This document shows, in pieces, positions 27,131 through 35,321 of a stretch of 39,484 bases of DNA (within the stretch, counting starts at the first letter, position 1; each line of letters opens with the position of its first letter). The translations under genes and the position numbers were made by a program. A model generated the notes under the pieces. The model saw nothing but the letters and a program-made list of their open reading frames with translations. It was not told where the DNA came from and did no database searches. This DNA comes from JBJHBP01 sp050485645 (GTDB lineage: Bacteria; Pseudomonadota; Gammaproteobacteria; Steroidobacterales; Rariloculaceae): the NCBI GenBank assembly GCA_050485645.1, contig JBJHBT010000037.1, forward strand, positions 1-39,484, in the 5' to 3' direction.

Positions 27131-27967
27131 ATGAGCAACACCATCGTCACCACAGACGGTACCCGGCTTTACTACAAGGACTGGGGCACCGGACAGCCGA
27201 TCGTCTTCAGTCACGGCTGGCCGCTGAACTCCGACAGCTGGGAAGCGCAGATGCTGTTCCTGGCTTCTCACGGCTTCCGCTGCGTCGCACACGACCGCCG
27301 CGGCCACGGCCGCAGCAGCCAGCCGTGGGGCGGGCATGAGATGAACACGTACGCCGACGACCTGGCCACGGTGATGGAAGAACTCGACCTGAAAGAGGCC
27401 GTCATGGTCGGCTTCTCGACCGGCGGTGGCGAGGTGGCGCGTTATATCGGCCGCCACGGCACCGGGCGCGTTGCTGGCGCCGCGCTGATCTCGGCCGTGC
27501 CGCCGCTGATGCTCAAGACCGCGGCCAACCCGGGCGGCCTGCCCATCGATGCTTTCGATAGCATCCGCGCCGGACAGCTCGCCAACCGCGCGCAGCTTTA
27601 CAAGGACATCGCCTCGGGTCCGTTCTTCGGCTTCAACCGGCCAGGGGCGAAGGTGTCGCAAGGCCTGATCGACTGGTTCTGGGCTGCCGGCATGCAGGCT
27701 GGCCACAAGGCTACCTACGACTGCATCAAGGCCTTCTCGGAGACCGACTTCACCGAAGACTTGAAAAAGTTCGACGTTCCCACGTTGGTGGTGCACGGCG
27801 ACGACGACCAGATCGTGCCGATCGATGCGTCCGGCCGTGCGGCTGCCAGGCTGGTCACGGGATCCACTCTGATCGTCTATCCCGGTGCGCCACACGGCCT
27901 GGCCGACACGCACAAGGACCAGCTCAACGCCGACCTGCTGACCTTTGTCAAAGGCATCCGTGCCTGA
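27131..27967 (+). CDS. Alpha/beta hydrolase of the cofactor-free haloperoxidase/aryl esterase type
   Basis: A 278-residue alpha/beta hydrolase with the family opening TTDGTRLYYKDWGTGQPIVF and the oxyanion motif SHGWPL. The DRRGHGRSSQPW motif precedes the nucleophile elbow GFSTGGG, with catalytic Asp in VVHGDDDQIVP and His in GAPHGLADTH. These are the marks of bacterial non-haem chloroperoxidases, which in vivo are probably esterases or perhydrolases. No signal peptide, so cytoplasmic. It lies 3 nt after the YcaC-type gene. The next gene downstream is a gutted porin pseudogene. Confidence 0.93.
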   Translation: MSNTIVTTDGTRLYYKDWGTGQPIVFSHGWPLNSDSWEAQMLFLASHGFRCVAHDRRGHGRSSQPWGGHEMNTYADDLATVMEELDLKEAVMVGFSTGGGEVARYIGRHGTGRVAGAALISAVPPLMLKTAANPGGLPIDAFDSIRAGQLANRAQLYKDIASGPFFGFNRPGAKVSQGLIDWFWAAGMQAGHKATYDCIKAFSETDFTEDLKKFDVPTLVVHGDDDQIVPIDASGRAAARLVTGSTLIVYPGAPHGLADTHKDQLNADLLTFVKGIRA

Positions 27968-28097
27968 ATGCACCGCACCCCCGGTGCCCGATACGCCCGA
28001 TCGATGACGAGGCAAGACAGGTGTGACACGTAACAATCCTGACGGTCGTGCTGATGCGTGTCATCCGTTCACGGCAATCAGAAGGCGGGGCCTGACC

Positions 28098-28487
28098 GTG
28101 CGAACGACGGCGGTGACTTTGGCCCTGCTGCTGGTGGCAGACGTCGCACGAGGACAGTTCCAGCCGCTACGCTACGACGACGACTTCTCCGCACAACGTC
28201 TGGCCTGCGGTACTGACAATCGGGTGGCGTGCTGGAAGGCGCTTCCAATTGCCGAGGGTGTGCACCTGAGCTTCAGCGATGCCACCATCCGCGCCTGGAC
28301 GCTGGCCACCGACACTGGCTACACCTTCGACGATGCGCCCTGGCAGCCGCGGCTGGCGCTGCTGCTGCGCCCCAGGCCGCAGATCGAATTGAATTTCAGC
28401 CTGGATCTCTTCTGGCGGTACAGCGTCAATGATGGCGTCTATGCACCCGACGGCACGATCGGTGAGAAGGAGCTGAGATGTCTATGA
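28098..28487 (+). pseudogene. Alginate-export-type porin with large internal deletions
   Basis: The product has a signal peptide (VRTTAVTLALLLVADVARG) and the usual N-terminus of alginate-export-domain outer-membrane proteins (FQPLRYDDDFSAQR). The frame then jumps directly to segments that belong near the C-terminal end of that family: ATDTGYTFDDAPWQPRLAL and PQIELNFSLDLFWRYSVNDG. Family members have about 400-480 residues, while only ~130 are left, so roughly two thirds were removed by at least two deletions that happen to keep the frame. The barrel cannot form. The GTG at 28098 starts the signal peptide; the longer frame begins at 28023. The end overlaps the next gene by 10 nt. Confidence 0.72.
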
Positions 28488-29206
28488 ATCACTTCCCCGT
28501 TGGACTGGAAATGGAAGTTTCCTATCCGAGCTTCCAGGTGCGTCTGACGCTACTGTCCACTTCACAACTGAAGTTCGAGATCAGTGAGGGGCCGTTCGCC
28601 CGGATCGAGACCGTCGATATTCAGGTCATACCGCTCGGCAACGGCATCTTCGCCGTCAGCTGGCAGGAAAAGGACGGTGCGACAGTCACGAATGTTCAAG
28701 ACTACGACCGTGGCGTCATTCACTCGTTCGCCACGCTACCGGACGGACGGTTCCTGCGAATGACCGGAACACTCTCGATCGATCGACCGGCGGATCGCAT
28801 TGCCGATGACCGCCCCCACCGCAACAAGGCGCTGGTGCTGGACGCGATGACCTCCCTCTTTCAGCGCCACGACGCGTCGGCGATCGAACGCCTCTACGCG
28901 GAAGATTACATCCAGCACAATCCCAACATTCCCCAGGGCCGAGCCGCTTTGCAGGGTCTCGTCGAAAACCTGTCGTCATCCGTCTTTTACGAGCCGGGCC
29001 TGGTCATTGCCGAGGGCGACCTCGTCGCCATCCATGGCCGCATCCGCGGCTGGGCGGACGAGCCGCAGGTGGTGATCGATATTTTCCGGGTTCAGGACGG
29101 CAGGCTGGCTGAGCATTGGGACGTGTTGCAGAATGAAGTGCCCGCAACGTCAGGCGTCGCCGGACTGTCGATGTTCGATCCCGAAGAAGGCGCCAATCGC
29201 GGGTGA
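28478..29206 (+). CDS. MoaF-like domain fused to a SnoaL-like domain
   Basis: Residues ~1-108 match small MoaF-related proteins: HFPVGLEMEVSYPSFQVRL, the segment LKFEISEGPFARIETVDIQV, and SWQEKDGATVTNVQDYDRGV. MoaF-like proteins have a lipocalin-like barrel and no settled function. Residues ~115-235 match SnoaL/NTF2-like proteins (ALVLDAMTSLFQRHDASAIE, LYAEDYIQHNPNIPQGRAAL, and VVIDIFRVQDGRLAEHWDVL), the group often called SnoaL-like polyketide cyclase. I know both as separate proteins of ~105 and ~130 residues, so this is a fusion joined at a short charged linker near residue 110. Start 28478 has AAGGAG 5 nt upstream. It overlaps the porin remnant and is followed closely by osmC-like 29240. 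Confidence 0.82.
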   Translation: MSMNHFPVGLEMEVSYPSFQVRLTLLSTSQLKFEISEGPFARIETVDIQVIPLGNGIFAVSWQEKDGATVTNVQDYDRGVIHSFATLPDGRFLRMTGTLSIDRPADRIADDRPHRNKALVLDAMTSLFQRHDASAIERLYAEDYIQHNPNIPQGRAALQGLVENLSSSVFYEPGLVIAEGDLVAIHGRIRGWADEPQVVIDIFRVQDGRLAEHWDVLQNEVPATSGVAGLSMFDPEEGANRG

Positions 29207-29239
29207 CCAATGCGCACTCAAGAACACAGGAGCACGAAC

Positions 29240-29665
29240 ATGGCCATCGAACGCACTGCAACCGGAGTCTGGCGCGGCAATCTGAAAGGTGGAAACGGCA
29301 CGATTACGAGCACGAGTGACGTGTTGCGCGAAGCGCCTTTCACATTCGCGACGCGCTTCGAGAACGCGCCGGGTACGAACCCCGAGGAGCTGGTCGCGGC
29401 GGCGCACGCCGCGTGCTTCAGCATGGCGTTCGCGAACTACCTCGACGGCCAGGGCCACCCTCCCGAACAGATCAGCACGCGGGCGACGATCACGCTCGAC
29501 AATGGTGTCATCGGCAAGATGCATCTTGTCACGAAAGGCCGCGTTCCGAGTCTCGGTGACGCCGAATTCAAGCGCCTTGCGGACGAAGCCGAGCAGAAGT
29601 GCCCTGTGTCGAATCTGCTGCGAAGCGGTTTGCAGATCACCCTCGACGCATCGCTCGAGCGCTGA
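29240..29665 (+). CDS. OsmC-family organic hydroperoxide peroxidase
   Basis: A 141-residue thiol peroxidase of the OsmC/Ohr family. Both redox cysteines are present: the peroxidatic Cys in NPEELVAAAHAACFSMAFAN and the resolving Cys in EQKCPVSNLLRSGL. The N-terminal TGVWRGNLKGGNGTITS and the length fit the OsmC branch. OsmC dimers detoxify organic hydroperoxides using lipoyl-dependent thiol donors. The ATG at 29240 has AGGAG 7 nt upstream. It lies 33 nt after the MoaF-SnoaL gene and is likely in the same operon as the hydrolases upstream, fitting a redox or xenobiotic stress cluster. Confidence 0.94.
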   Translation: MAIERTATGVWRGNLKGGNGTITSTSDVLREAPFTFATRFENAPGTNPEELVAAAHAACFSMAFANYLDGQGHPPEQISTRATITLDNGVIGKMHLVTKGRVPSLGDAEFKRLADEAEQKCPVSNLLRSGLQITLDASLER

Positions 29666-29914
29666 TTCGGCGCGCGGCCAGGGGGCTCGTTCCGTGCTCG
29701 CGTTGTCGACATCGTGGGGTTTCGCGATCTCCGGTGTCAGAATCGCGATCGTCTGGCTCGGGGGTATCTATTTCTCACCTGCCCCGTTATTTGATGAGCG
29801 GTTGCGTCGGCAGTGGGCGGCGACGGAGGCGCAGACTCGATGAATTCGACATGCTCTCGCCGAGTCTTCCCTTTCAGGGCGCACTCCCGGATCAGTAGCG
29901 TGCACCTTCGCGTG
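29666..29914. other. Gap with no supported gene
   Basis: About 250 bp after the OsmC gene has only shadow frames. No hairpin followed by a T-run was noticed. Confidence 0.4.
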
Positions 29915-30118
29915 TCAGTCCACCAGTTCGTAGGTGAAGTACGGGTTGCTGATCCGGCCCGTTCCGGGAACCGGAAACGATTCCTCATACGTTTCGCCAG
30001 TCCTGGCCGTCCATCGGATCTGTACGCAAGCGCGGCGACCCTTCATCGAGCGACGCAGCTCCTCGACCTCGACCTCTTCGGTCCGGCCGCCCAGGAATTG
30101 GGTGATCCGCAGTTTCAA
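29915..30118 (-). CDS. Small protein of unknown function
   Basis: A 67-residue frame reads MKLRITQFLGGRTEEVEVEE at its start and ends with a segment YEESFPVPGTGRISNPYFTYE. The composition (alternating charged and aliphatic residues, few rare residues) looks like a real small beta-rich protein. The start would be TTG at 30118, with GAGG 6 nt upstream. No family is recognised. It may be the only leftover of a larger lost region, because the DNA on both sides is non-coding. The cluster of TTCAG palindromes at 30280-30337 lies upstream of it. Confidence 0.4.
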   Translation of the reverse strand: MKLRITQFLGGRTEEVEVEELRRSMKGRRACVQIRWTARTGETYEESFPVPGTGRISNPYFTYELVD

Positions 30119-30279
30119 TCCGGGCCTCTCGCTACGTTTCGGCGTTCGTCGAGATTCATCAGGCCACCGGGGAGCATGCCAAACAAGCCACGTTTCTGCG
30201 CGAAAAGTTGTTAAACGCCGTTGTCATCGAATCTACGCCGGGCGAAGCAACAGTGTGTGCAGCGTGCATCCTGATCATG

Positions 30280-30337
30280 GCTTCAACTGAAGCGCGCCGC
30301 CTGCACCACTTCAGTGCACAGACGCTTCAGCTGAAGC
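30280..30337. promoter_or_regulatory. Cluster of CTTCAG-type palindromes
   Basis: GCTTCAACTGAAGC (30280-30293, one mismatch) and GCTTCAGCTGAAGC (30324-30337, perfect 14-bp palindrome) lie 44 bp apart centre to centre. A CACTTCAGTG-like site lies between them and a CACTTCAGG half-site near 30358. Spacing of about four helical turns suggests paired operator sites for a dimeric regulator, but no adjacent regulator is identified. Confidence 0.4.
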
Positions 30338-30424
30338 ATTGGAACGAGTCCAATTCGCACTTCAGGGCCATCTAGCGACCGCGCGATCAGGGGCATATCG
30401 ATGATCGCAACGGTGATCGTCGAC

Positions 30425-30960
30425 AAAGCGGATAGGCAATTCAAGCCACCCGTTCCGGTCGGATCTGGTGCGATCTGGTGCGCGGAATAGGCTTTATGTC
30501 AGCGGCGGAAACCGTTGGGGCGGGGTGAGAACCGGGCTGGTGCCGGGCCGATGCACGATCTGACGTGGTTTGGGCGCGTGAATCTTCCCCTTCGAGCCGC
30601 AAATGCAAGCCCAGAGCGACAGTGCATCATCTCATAGGCAAGACCGCCCGTCGCGGCGTGGTGGCCCGGGCGGTGCAGAGCGGATCAGATCGACAGATCG
30701 CCCTGGGGTGGCGCGCGGCTCGGATGCGCCGGATCGACGGACTCGGCGTTGCGGCCAAGGTGCTCGAGAATCCGATCGATCACCGCCGGTGCCTCGATGC
30801 TGGCGATCACCCGCAGCTTCCCGCCGCAGCTGCGGCAGTGCTCAATGTCGATGGCAAAGACACGCTTGAGGCGTTGCGCCCAGGTCAGACTCAGTCGCCG
30901 GTCGGTGGCCGATGCCTCGCCGCCCTCCCTGGCCTTGTTGGCAGCGCCAGCGCGGGTGCT
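30425..30960 (-). mobile_element. IS91-family remnant A (transposase C-terminus plus element end)
   Basis: This stretch contains the last ~70 codons of an IS91-type transposase and about 250 bp of non-coding end sequence that is shared, in diverged form, with remnant B at 32478-32819. Shared blocks include GCGGATAGG near the far end, GGAATA-GCCTTATGT-like text, AATCTTCCCCTT, and the codons for the final DPAHPSRAPPQG residues. Both copies have the same orientation. Confidence 0.7.
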
Positions 30961-30984
30961 CGCCACGACTGCGCGTGCGTGCAT
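30685..30984 (-). pseudogene. C-terminal fragment of an IS91-family transposase
   Basis: The frame carries the characteristic C-terminus: LTWAQRLKRVFAIDIEHC, the zinc-type pair CRSCGGKLRVIASIE, PAVIDRILEHLG, and the terminal DPAHPSRAPPQGDLSI. The N-terminal zinc ribbon and the HUH (Y2) relaxase-like catalytic domain are missing. The break is at about 30895, and it lies just before the 3' end of the TPR gene at 30994. It cannot transpose by itself. Confidence 0.85.
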
Positions 30985-30993
30985 ACGCAGAGA

Positions 30994-32343
30994 TCATTGG
31001 GCAACATCGATTTCGTATCGGGCCTGACGCAGATAGCCCTCGATGCGCCGGATCAAGGCATCGTCAGTCGTCAGCTCCAGCGCGAGCTCAAGATGATCCC
31101 GGGCACCTTCCCACTGCCTCATGTCGTAGTAGGCTTTCCCCGCCTCAAACTGGGCTTCTGGGCTGTCCGGCTCGCGTTCCACAATGACCAGTCGTGCGTC
31201 GAGTATGCCCTGCAGGCCGCTGCCTGACGTTCGCGCCATGGCTTCGTACACCATCACCGAGTCCAGACCCTGAAGGACCAATTCATCCAGCCAACTGCGA
31301 AATTCCCGTCTCCAGCTGAACTCGGGCTCGATTATCGAAGGTGCGGGCCGGAAGGCGGCAATCCCCGCTGCCACGGCGTCGGCAAAAGCCTGTGCCTCTC
31401 CAGACTCAGCATCTCTGGCCGACTGCATCGCACGTTCCAGGCCGTTGATGCATGCCTCGTCGCCGAACATCTGCTGTAACGTAGCGCAAAGTGTCGGCAG
31501 AGCGTGCCTTAGTTCGATGGGATCTGCAGCGGGCGAGGCGACGCTCTGCAACGCCTCGTTCCACCCGCTGTCGGCGCGCACCCGCTGCTCGAAGGCTGCC
31601 AGGTCTGCGGTGCTGCTGACTCCTGGATGCTGTGAAATGGCACTAACGTGCGCACGCCGGGCGAGCAATGCGTGATCCCACCTGGCCGGCCCGGGAGGCG
31701 TCTGATCGTAGAGTGCTTCAGCGAACTCGACGGCCTCCGCCATGGACTGCTCGGTGCCAGCGCGAAGAAGCTCTGGGACAAAGAAGCGGACGTGAAGACC
31801 CGCACCATCGCGAACAGCGGCCTCGCGCTGCCACGCCAGACGCTGGTCAGGGTCGGCTGAGTCCAGAATCGATAACAAGATATACGGTTCAGTGCTGTCC
31901 GGGTACGCAGCGATAAGTTCATGGCAGACCTGCCGGGCGCGGTCGAGATAATCCCGGGAGGCGTCTTCTGTTTGAGTCATCTGAGCCAGACGAAAGTACG
32001 AGCCTGCAAGCGCGCCACCCACGGCCGCGCTTGCGGCCGGTGAATAGAATGCGTCCCTGAGCTCGGCGTTCCAGGCAAGGCACTTCTCCATGCTGGAGCC
32101 GCGCTCGGCACAGGCTGCGAAGTAGGCATCATCCAGGCAGACTGGATCGAGTGAGGGGCATGGATGTGCCTGGGTATAAGTCTGGGCGACTGTTCCGGAG
32201 CTGTATGTCGACAAGCCGGTGAACAGAATCGCGGCGGCCGCGGCTGCGTAGCCACCGAAAGCGGACAACAGGGCGGCGACCCGACTTGCCCCGCGGTTAA
32301 CAGCGTCCAACCCAGGATGTTCCATGACGTGGTCACGCATCAT
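30994..32343 (-). CDS. Membrane-anchored TPR-like protein of unknown function
   Basis: The 449-residue product has a short cytoplasmic head, one membrane helix at about residues 22-44 (ALLSAFGGYAAAAAAILFTG), then a Cys-containing stretch (HPCPSLDPVC, CAERGSSMEKC) and a long helical domain. TPR-like repeats are seen around YLDRARQVCHELIAAYPDST and at the C-terminus (EAQFEAGKAYYDMRQWEGAR). The four or more cysteines just outside the membrane suggest disulfides in the periplasm. The start was set at 32343 because GGGGGAG lies 5 nt upstream. It stands alone between two IS91 remnants of the same orientation, which suggests that it was carried there by such an element. No known family was recognised. 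Confidence 0.7.
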   Translation of the reverse strand: MMRDHVMEHPGLDAVNRGASRVAALLSAFGGYAAAAAAILFTGLSTYSSGTVAQTYTQAHPCPSLDPVCLDDAYFAACAERGSSMEKCLAWNAELRDAFYSPAASAAVGGALAGSYFRLAQMTQTEDASRDYLDRARQVCHELIAAYPDSTEPYILLSILDSADPDQRLAWQREAAVRDGAGLHVRFFVPELLRAGTEQSMAEAVEFAEALYDQTPPGPARWDHALLARRAHVSAISQHPGVSSTADLAAFEQRVRADSGWNEALQSVASPAADPIELRHALPTLCATLQQMFGDEACINGLERAMQSARDAESGEAQAFADAVAAGIAAFRPAPSIIEPEFSWRREFRSWLDELVLQGLDSVMVYEAMARTSGSGLQGILDARLVIVEREPDSPEAQFEAGKAYYDMRQWEGARDHLELALELTTDDALIRRIEGYLRQARYEIDVAQ

Positions 32344-32430
32344 GATGTCTCCCCCGCAATCGTCCTCTGCCATCGACAGTGTAGCCGAAGACGCCGGAGC
32401 GTTTGACGGCCAAGGCGTTCAAGACCCTGC

Positions 32431-32468
32431 GCGATGACAGGATGTCATCGCTGGCGTAACTTCCAGCG
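32431..32468. repeat. Two adjacent hairpins near the end of IS91 remnant B
   Basis: GCGATGACA (32431-32439) and TGTCATCGC (32443-32451) are perfect 9-bp arms with a 3-nt loop. CGCTGG (32449-32454) and CCAGCG (32463-32468) form a second, overlapping hairpin. They could be the end structure of the rolling-circle element or a terminator; the two stems are mutually exclusive. Confidence 0.5.
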
Positions 32469-32477
32469 TCAGCATGA

Positions 32478-32819
32478 GCAGGGCAAGCGGATAGGTATTT
32501 TAACCCGCCTGTTCCGGTCCTACCTGGGTTCCGGTCCTACCTGGTGCGTGGAATAAGCCTTATGTGGGTTCGCGACCCCGTCCGTGATCGATTGGGGCCG
32601 GCTGGAATTGCACTGGCGGTTCGGTCGGGATCGCCATCGGCGTCAGAATCTTCCCCTTTCTGCTGGAAATGCCGCTGCGCACGGACGACCGCCTGACAGA
32701 AGCCAAAACCTGCCCGTCGCAGCGCGGTGCCCCGGGCGGTGGAGAGCGTGGAGAGCGGACGGATCAGATCGACAGCTCACCCTGCGGCGGCGCGCGGCTC
32801 GGATGCGCCGGGTCGACGA
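32478..32819 (-). mobile_element. IS91-family remnant B (element end only)
   Basis: This is the second, diverged copy of the IS91 end. It retains the last ~17 codons of the transposase (reading VDPAHPSRAPPQGELSI leftward at about 32767-32819) and the non-coding end. It stops abruptly at the stop codon of the DsbA-like gene. Orientation is the same as remnant A, so the two remnants are direct repeats bracketing the TPR gene. Confidence 0.7.
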
Positions 32820-33350
32820 CTAGCGCAGCGCGGCTTCAACCGCTCCGCGCAGTGCCTGCAGACCGAACGAGACGTCCACAATGCGGCCGTTGATGAAGAA
32901 GCCCGGCGTGCCCCGCACGCCGCTGCGTTCCCCACCCACCCGGTGTTCGAGTACACGTTGTCGATAGACCTCACCGTCGAGCTCGCTCGTGAAGCGAGCG
33001 ACATCGAGGCCAAGATCATCCGCATAACGCAACAGGTGCTCACGATCGAGACGCGTCTGGTGCTCAAACAGCGTCTCGTGCATCTCCCAGAACCTGCCCT
33101 GCGCGCCGGCGCACTCGGCCGCTTCGGCGGCCATCAGCGCATGTGGATGCACCTCCATCAGCGGGAAATGCCGATAGACGAAGCGGACTCGCTCGGGAAA
33201 GCGTCTGAGCACGATCTCGATGGCGGGCTTCGCCTGCTTGCAGTTCGGACACTGAAAATCGCCGTACTCGACGATCGTCACGGGGGCGTGAACGGGTCCG
33301 CGCGAGTGATCGGTTGGCGTTACGTCGTCAGTCAGGTCGATGGTGCGCAT
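32820..33350 (-). CDS. DsbA-family thiol oxidoreductase without signal peptide
   Basis: A 176-residue thioredoxin-fold protein with the active site DFQCPNCKQAKPAIE (CPNC), the inserted helical domain (MAAEAAECAGAQGRFWEMHE, then RLDREHLLRYADDLGLD) and the cis-proline loop VRGTPGFFINGRIV. This is the DsbA/DSBA-like pattern of the FrnE or NhaA-associated thioredoxin type. There is no export signal, so it should act in the cytoplasm, perhaps as a reductase or isomerase. It lies 32 nt after the AraC gene and ends exactly at the IS91 remnant junction; the C-terminus looks natural. Likely cotranscribed with the AraC gene and the small membrane protein. Confidence 0.9.
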   Translation of the reverse strand: MRTIDLTDDVTPTDHSRGPVHAPVTIVEYGDFQCPNCKQAKPAIEIVLRRFPERVRFVYRHFPLMEVHPHALMAAEAAECAGAQGRFWEMHETLFEHQTRLDREHLLRYADDLGLDVARFTSELDGEVYRQRVLEHRVGGERSGVRGTPGFFINGRIVDVSFGLQALRGAVEAALR

Positions 33351-33382
33351 GCTTCACGACGCCTTAAGGAATGCAGATCGCA

Positions 33383-34018
33383 TTAGCCTGACGATCGCGG
33401 ACGCGCCTTGATTGCACGAATGTGCCCGGGTTTGGACGTCGGCGCCGAAAGCGGCGGGGGACCGACGGCATGCACCCGGCGCCAGGCCGTCGGGCTCTCG
33501 CCGACGACGCGACGGAACACTCGAGTCAGGTGCGCCTGATCGCACATCCCGCAGGCCAGCGAAATCTGGCAGATCGAGTCCTGGGTCGTCAGCAGCAGCC
33601 GCTGCGCCAACGCCACTCGCTGGTGGGTGACGTAAGTCATCGGTGCATGGCCGAAGCTTCGTTTGAATGCACGCGAGAAATGGCTCGCGCTGAGACGAGT
33701 GAGCGCAGCGAGGTTTTTCACTCGGATCGTCGACTCCAGATGCGCCTCGATGTACGCGACGGTACGGCGGATCTGCCAGCCGGCCAGGCCGCCTTGGGGA
33801 CTGGTGGACGGACCGGATACGGGAGCAAGGTCTTTGTGCAGGAGATCCAGCGCCCGCGCGACGCAGGCTCTCGCGAATGCGCGATCAGATAGCAGTGCGG
33901 CTTTGGCGTCGTTCAACAATACCGCGACTTCGGCGGGGTCCTGCCTGTAGCCGCCAGGCACACCGAACCGATTTGCCAGGTCAGTCGTTTCGACGCCGGG
34001 AATCATTGAACCCGTCAT
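33383..34018 (-). CDS. AraC/XylS-family transcription regulator, short form
   Basis: The 211-residue product has a C-terminal AraC DNA-binding domain at about residues 85-185. The first HTH lies around IRVKNLAALTRLSASHFSRA with FKRSFGHAPMTYV, and the second around ICQISLACGMCDQAHLTRVF with FRRVVGESPTAWRR. The ~80-residue N-terminal part is too short for a cupin ligand domain. The ATG at 34018 overlaps the stop of the upstream small membrane protein. It is upstream of the DsbA-like gene, which may be its target; that is inference. Confidence 0.9.
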   Translation of the reverse strand: MTGSMIPGVETTDLANRFGVPGGYRQDPAEVAVLLNDAKAALLSDRAFARACVARALDLLHKDLAPVSGPSTSPQGGLAGWQIRRTVAYIEAHLESTIRVKNLAALTRLSASHFSRAFKRSFGHAPMTYVTHQRVALAQRLLLTTQDSICQISLACGMCDQAHLTRVFRRVVGESPTAWRRVHAVGPPPLSAPTSKPGHIRAIKARPRSSG

Positions 34019-34260
34019 GGTGGACAGTGCGTAAATGGAGCCTGGCGCGGGACCACGCAGGACCAGGCGCGCCAGCCTCGGCTGAGCGAGTAGGCGGCGA
34101 CCAGGACTGCGGTCAGGATGCCGTCAACGACGGCGACCCCTCCGGCCCCGAGCGCCCCGACAGCAACCAGTCCCATGAGAACCCTGGCGCCGGTTGCGGA
34201 CGCCCTGCGGGTGTCTTGTCGGTAGAGGACTTCGACATCGGGTGGGTTGTGGGTTGGCAT
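34015..34260 (-). CDS. Small predicted membrane protein
   Basis: An 81-residue product with an acidic/basic head, a hydrophobic stretch of about 30 residues (VLMGLVAVGALGAGGVAVVD followed by GILTAVLVAAYSL) and a short tail. Start 34260 has AAGGG 8 nt upstream. The stop is overlapped by the AraC start, which supports a real gene in the same operon. No family recognised. Confidence 0.5.
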   Translation of the reverse strand: MPTHNPPDVEVLYRQDTRRASATGARVLMGLVAVGALGAGGVAVVDGILTAVLVAAYSLSRGWRAWSCVVPRQAPFTHCPP

Positions 34261-34420
34261 GTGATTTCCCTTCTCGATCTCAACCGCTGCGAAACAGCGG
34301 ATCGTGAGTCACGATCGCGCAGGTGGCGAAACGTTCGCGTCGGTCGAAGTCCCTGTGTCTTTGCCGGTCCTCACCGTGCTGCCAGGTTGGTGGCTGTCCG
34401 TCACGCGGCGTACGCATGCT

Positions 34421-35107
34421 TTAGCGAAGCCCCTTGTTCCGGGGGAGCACGGTGGCCGCGATGATGCCGATCGTCGCGGCCGTAGCGCGTGCGACTGCCT
34501 GGCTGGCGCCTTCGGCGCTCCAGTTTCCGCGCTCGAGTTCCTGGGCACGGGTGATGACGACCGAGCTCCAGGGGATCTCCGGGTCGAACTGGTGGAGTGT
34601 GCCGCTTCCCCACATCAATGCTGCCAGCGCGGCAACACGGGGCGTCGGCTCTACACCTTCGACGAGGACGTTGCAGACGTCTCTGATGAGGCCCGACCTG
34701 CGTCCGCTTCCACCGTCCTTGAGGGTAGTTGTCTTGAACAGACCGAGCACCTTGCCGTTCTCCTCGCGAATGTCGCCACGCGCAACGAGACGCTCCAGCA
34801 GAGGCTGGCGGAGTGTCGGCCCGATCGCGGCGAGCATGGTCTGGACCCCACCGGGGTTGTCCGAGACGTAGTCCCACGCCGAGCGCAGAATCTCGTCCGA
34901 CGGCGCTCGCCCTTCGGCCGCTTCCACACTGACGGACCCGCTCCGGGTTGTCGTGGTCGTCACGCTTTCATTGAAGGCGAGGTCCGCCAGTACGGCCCCG
35001 GCCAGCACGTAGTAGAGGGTGTTCTCGCCGGCGATGGTGCCGGAATCGGGCTGGAACAGGACAAGCAGAAGATCCTCCGCAAGGGTCGGGGCACTGAGGT
35101 TCTTCAT
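34421..35107 (-). CDS. GPP34/Golgi-phosphoprotein-3-like protein
   Basis: The 228-residue product matches the GPP34 (GOLPH3/VPS74) family, which binds phosphoinositides in eukaryotes. In bacteria it is common in Actinobacteria, with no known role. The signature opening is LSAPTLAEDLLLVLFQPDSG with YYVLAGAVLADLAF. Helical segments follow (SDEILRSAWDYVSDN, LLERLVARGDIREENGKVLG, RSGLIRDVCNVLVEG). A C-terminal hydrophobic stretch (TAATIGIIAATVL) is present. The ATG at 35107 was chosen because it starts the conserved N-terminus and follows AAAGGAA. It is divergent from the LAL regulator at 35322, separated by 214 nt, so shared regulation is likely. The gene looks foreign for a proteobacterium. Confidence 0.88.
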   Translation of the reverse strand: MKNLSAPTLAEDLLLVLFQPDSGTIAGENTLYYVLAGAVLADLAFNESVTTTTTRSGSVSVEAAEGRAPSDEILRSAWDYVSDNPGGVQTMLAAIGPTLRQPLLERLVARGDIREENGKVLGLFKTTTLKDGGSGRRSGLIRDVCNVLVEGVEPTPRVAALAALMWGSGTLHQFDPEIPWSSVVITRAQELERGNWSAEGASQAVARATAATIGIIAATVLPRNKGLR

Positions 35108-35321
35108 TAGTGGTTCCTTTCCGGTATGTCTCGATCGGTCGATGGTCGTTCTCAAATCCTGACGTGGCTGTAGTCGGTGAGTGCCATGTCGTCAGAATCG
35201 CGCAAGCGGCGGAAGGTTCGCGTCGGTGAAAGTCCCCTATCTCTTCCGCGTTGCGCCCTACGTCTGCCTGGTCTGATTCGTATCGGTTAGTATCGGATCG
35301 ACAACTACGTCAGCTGAGACG

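Noticed and set aside
27017..28036. 339-residue leftward frame opposite the haloperoxidase gene
   Set aside because: Shadow of the well-supported forward gene at 27131-27967; no recognisable motif.
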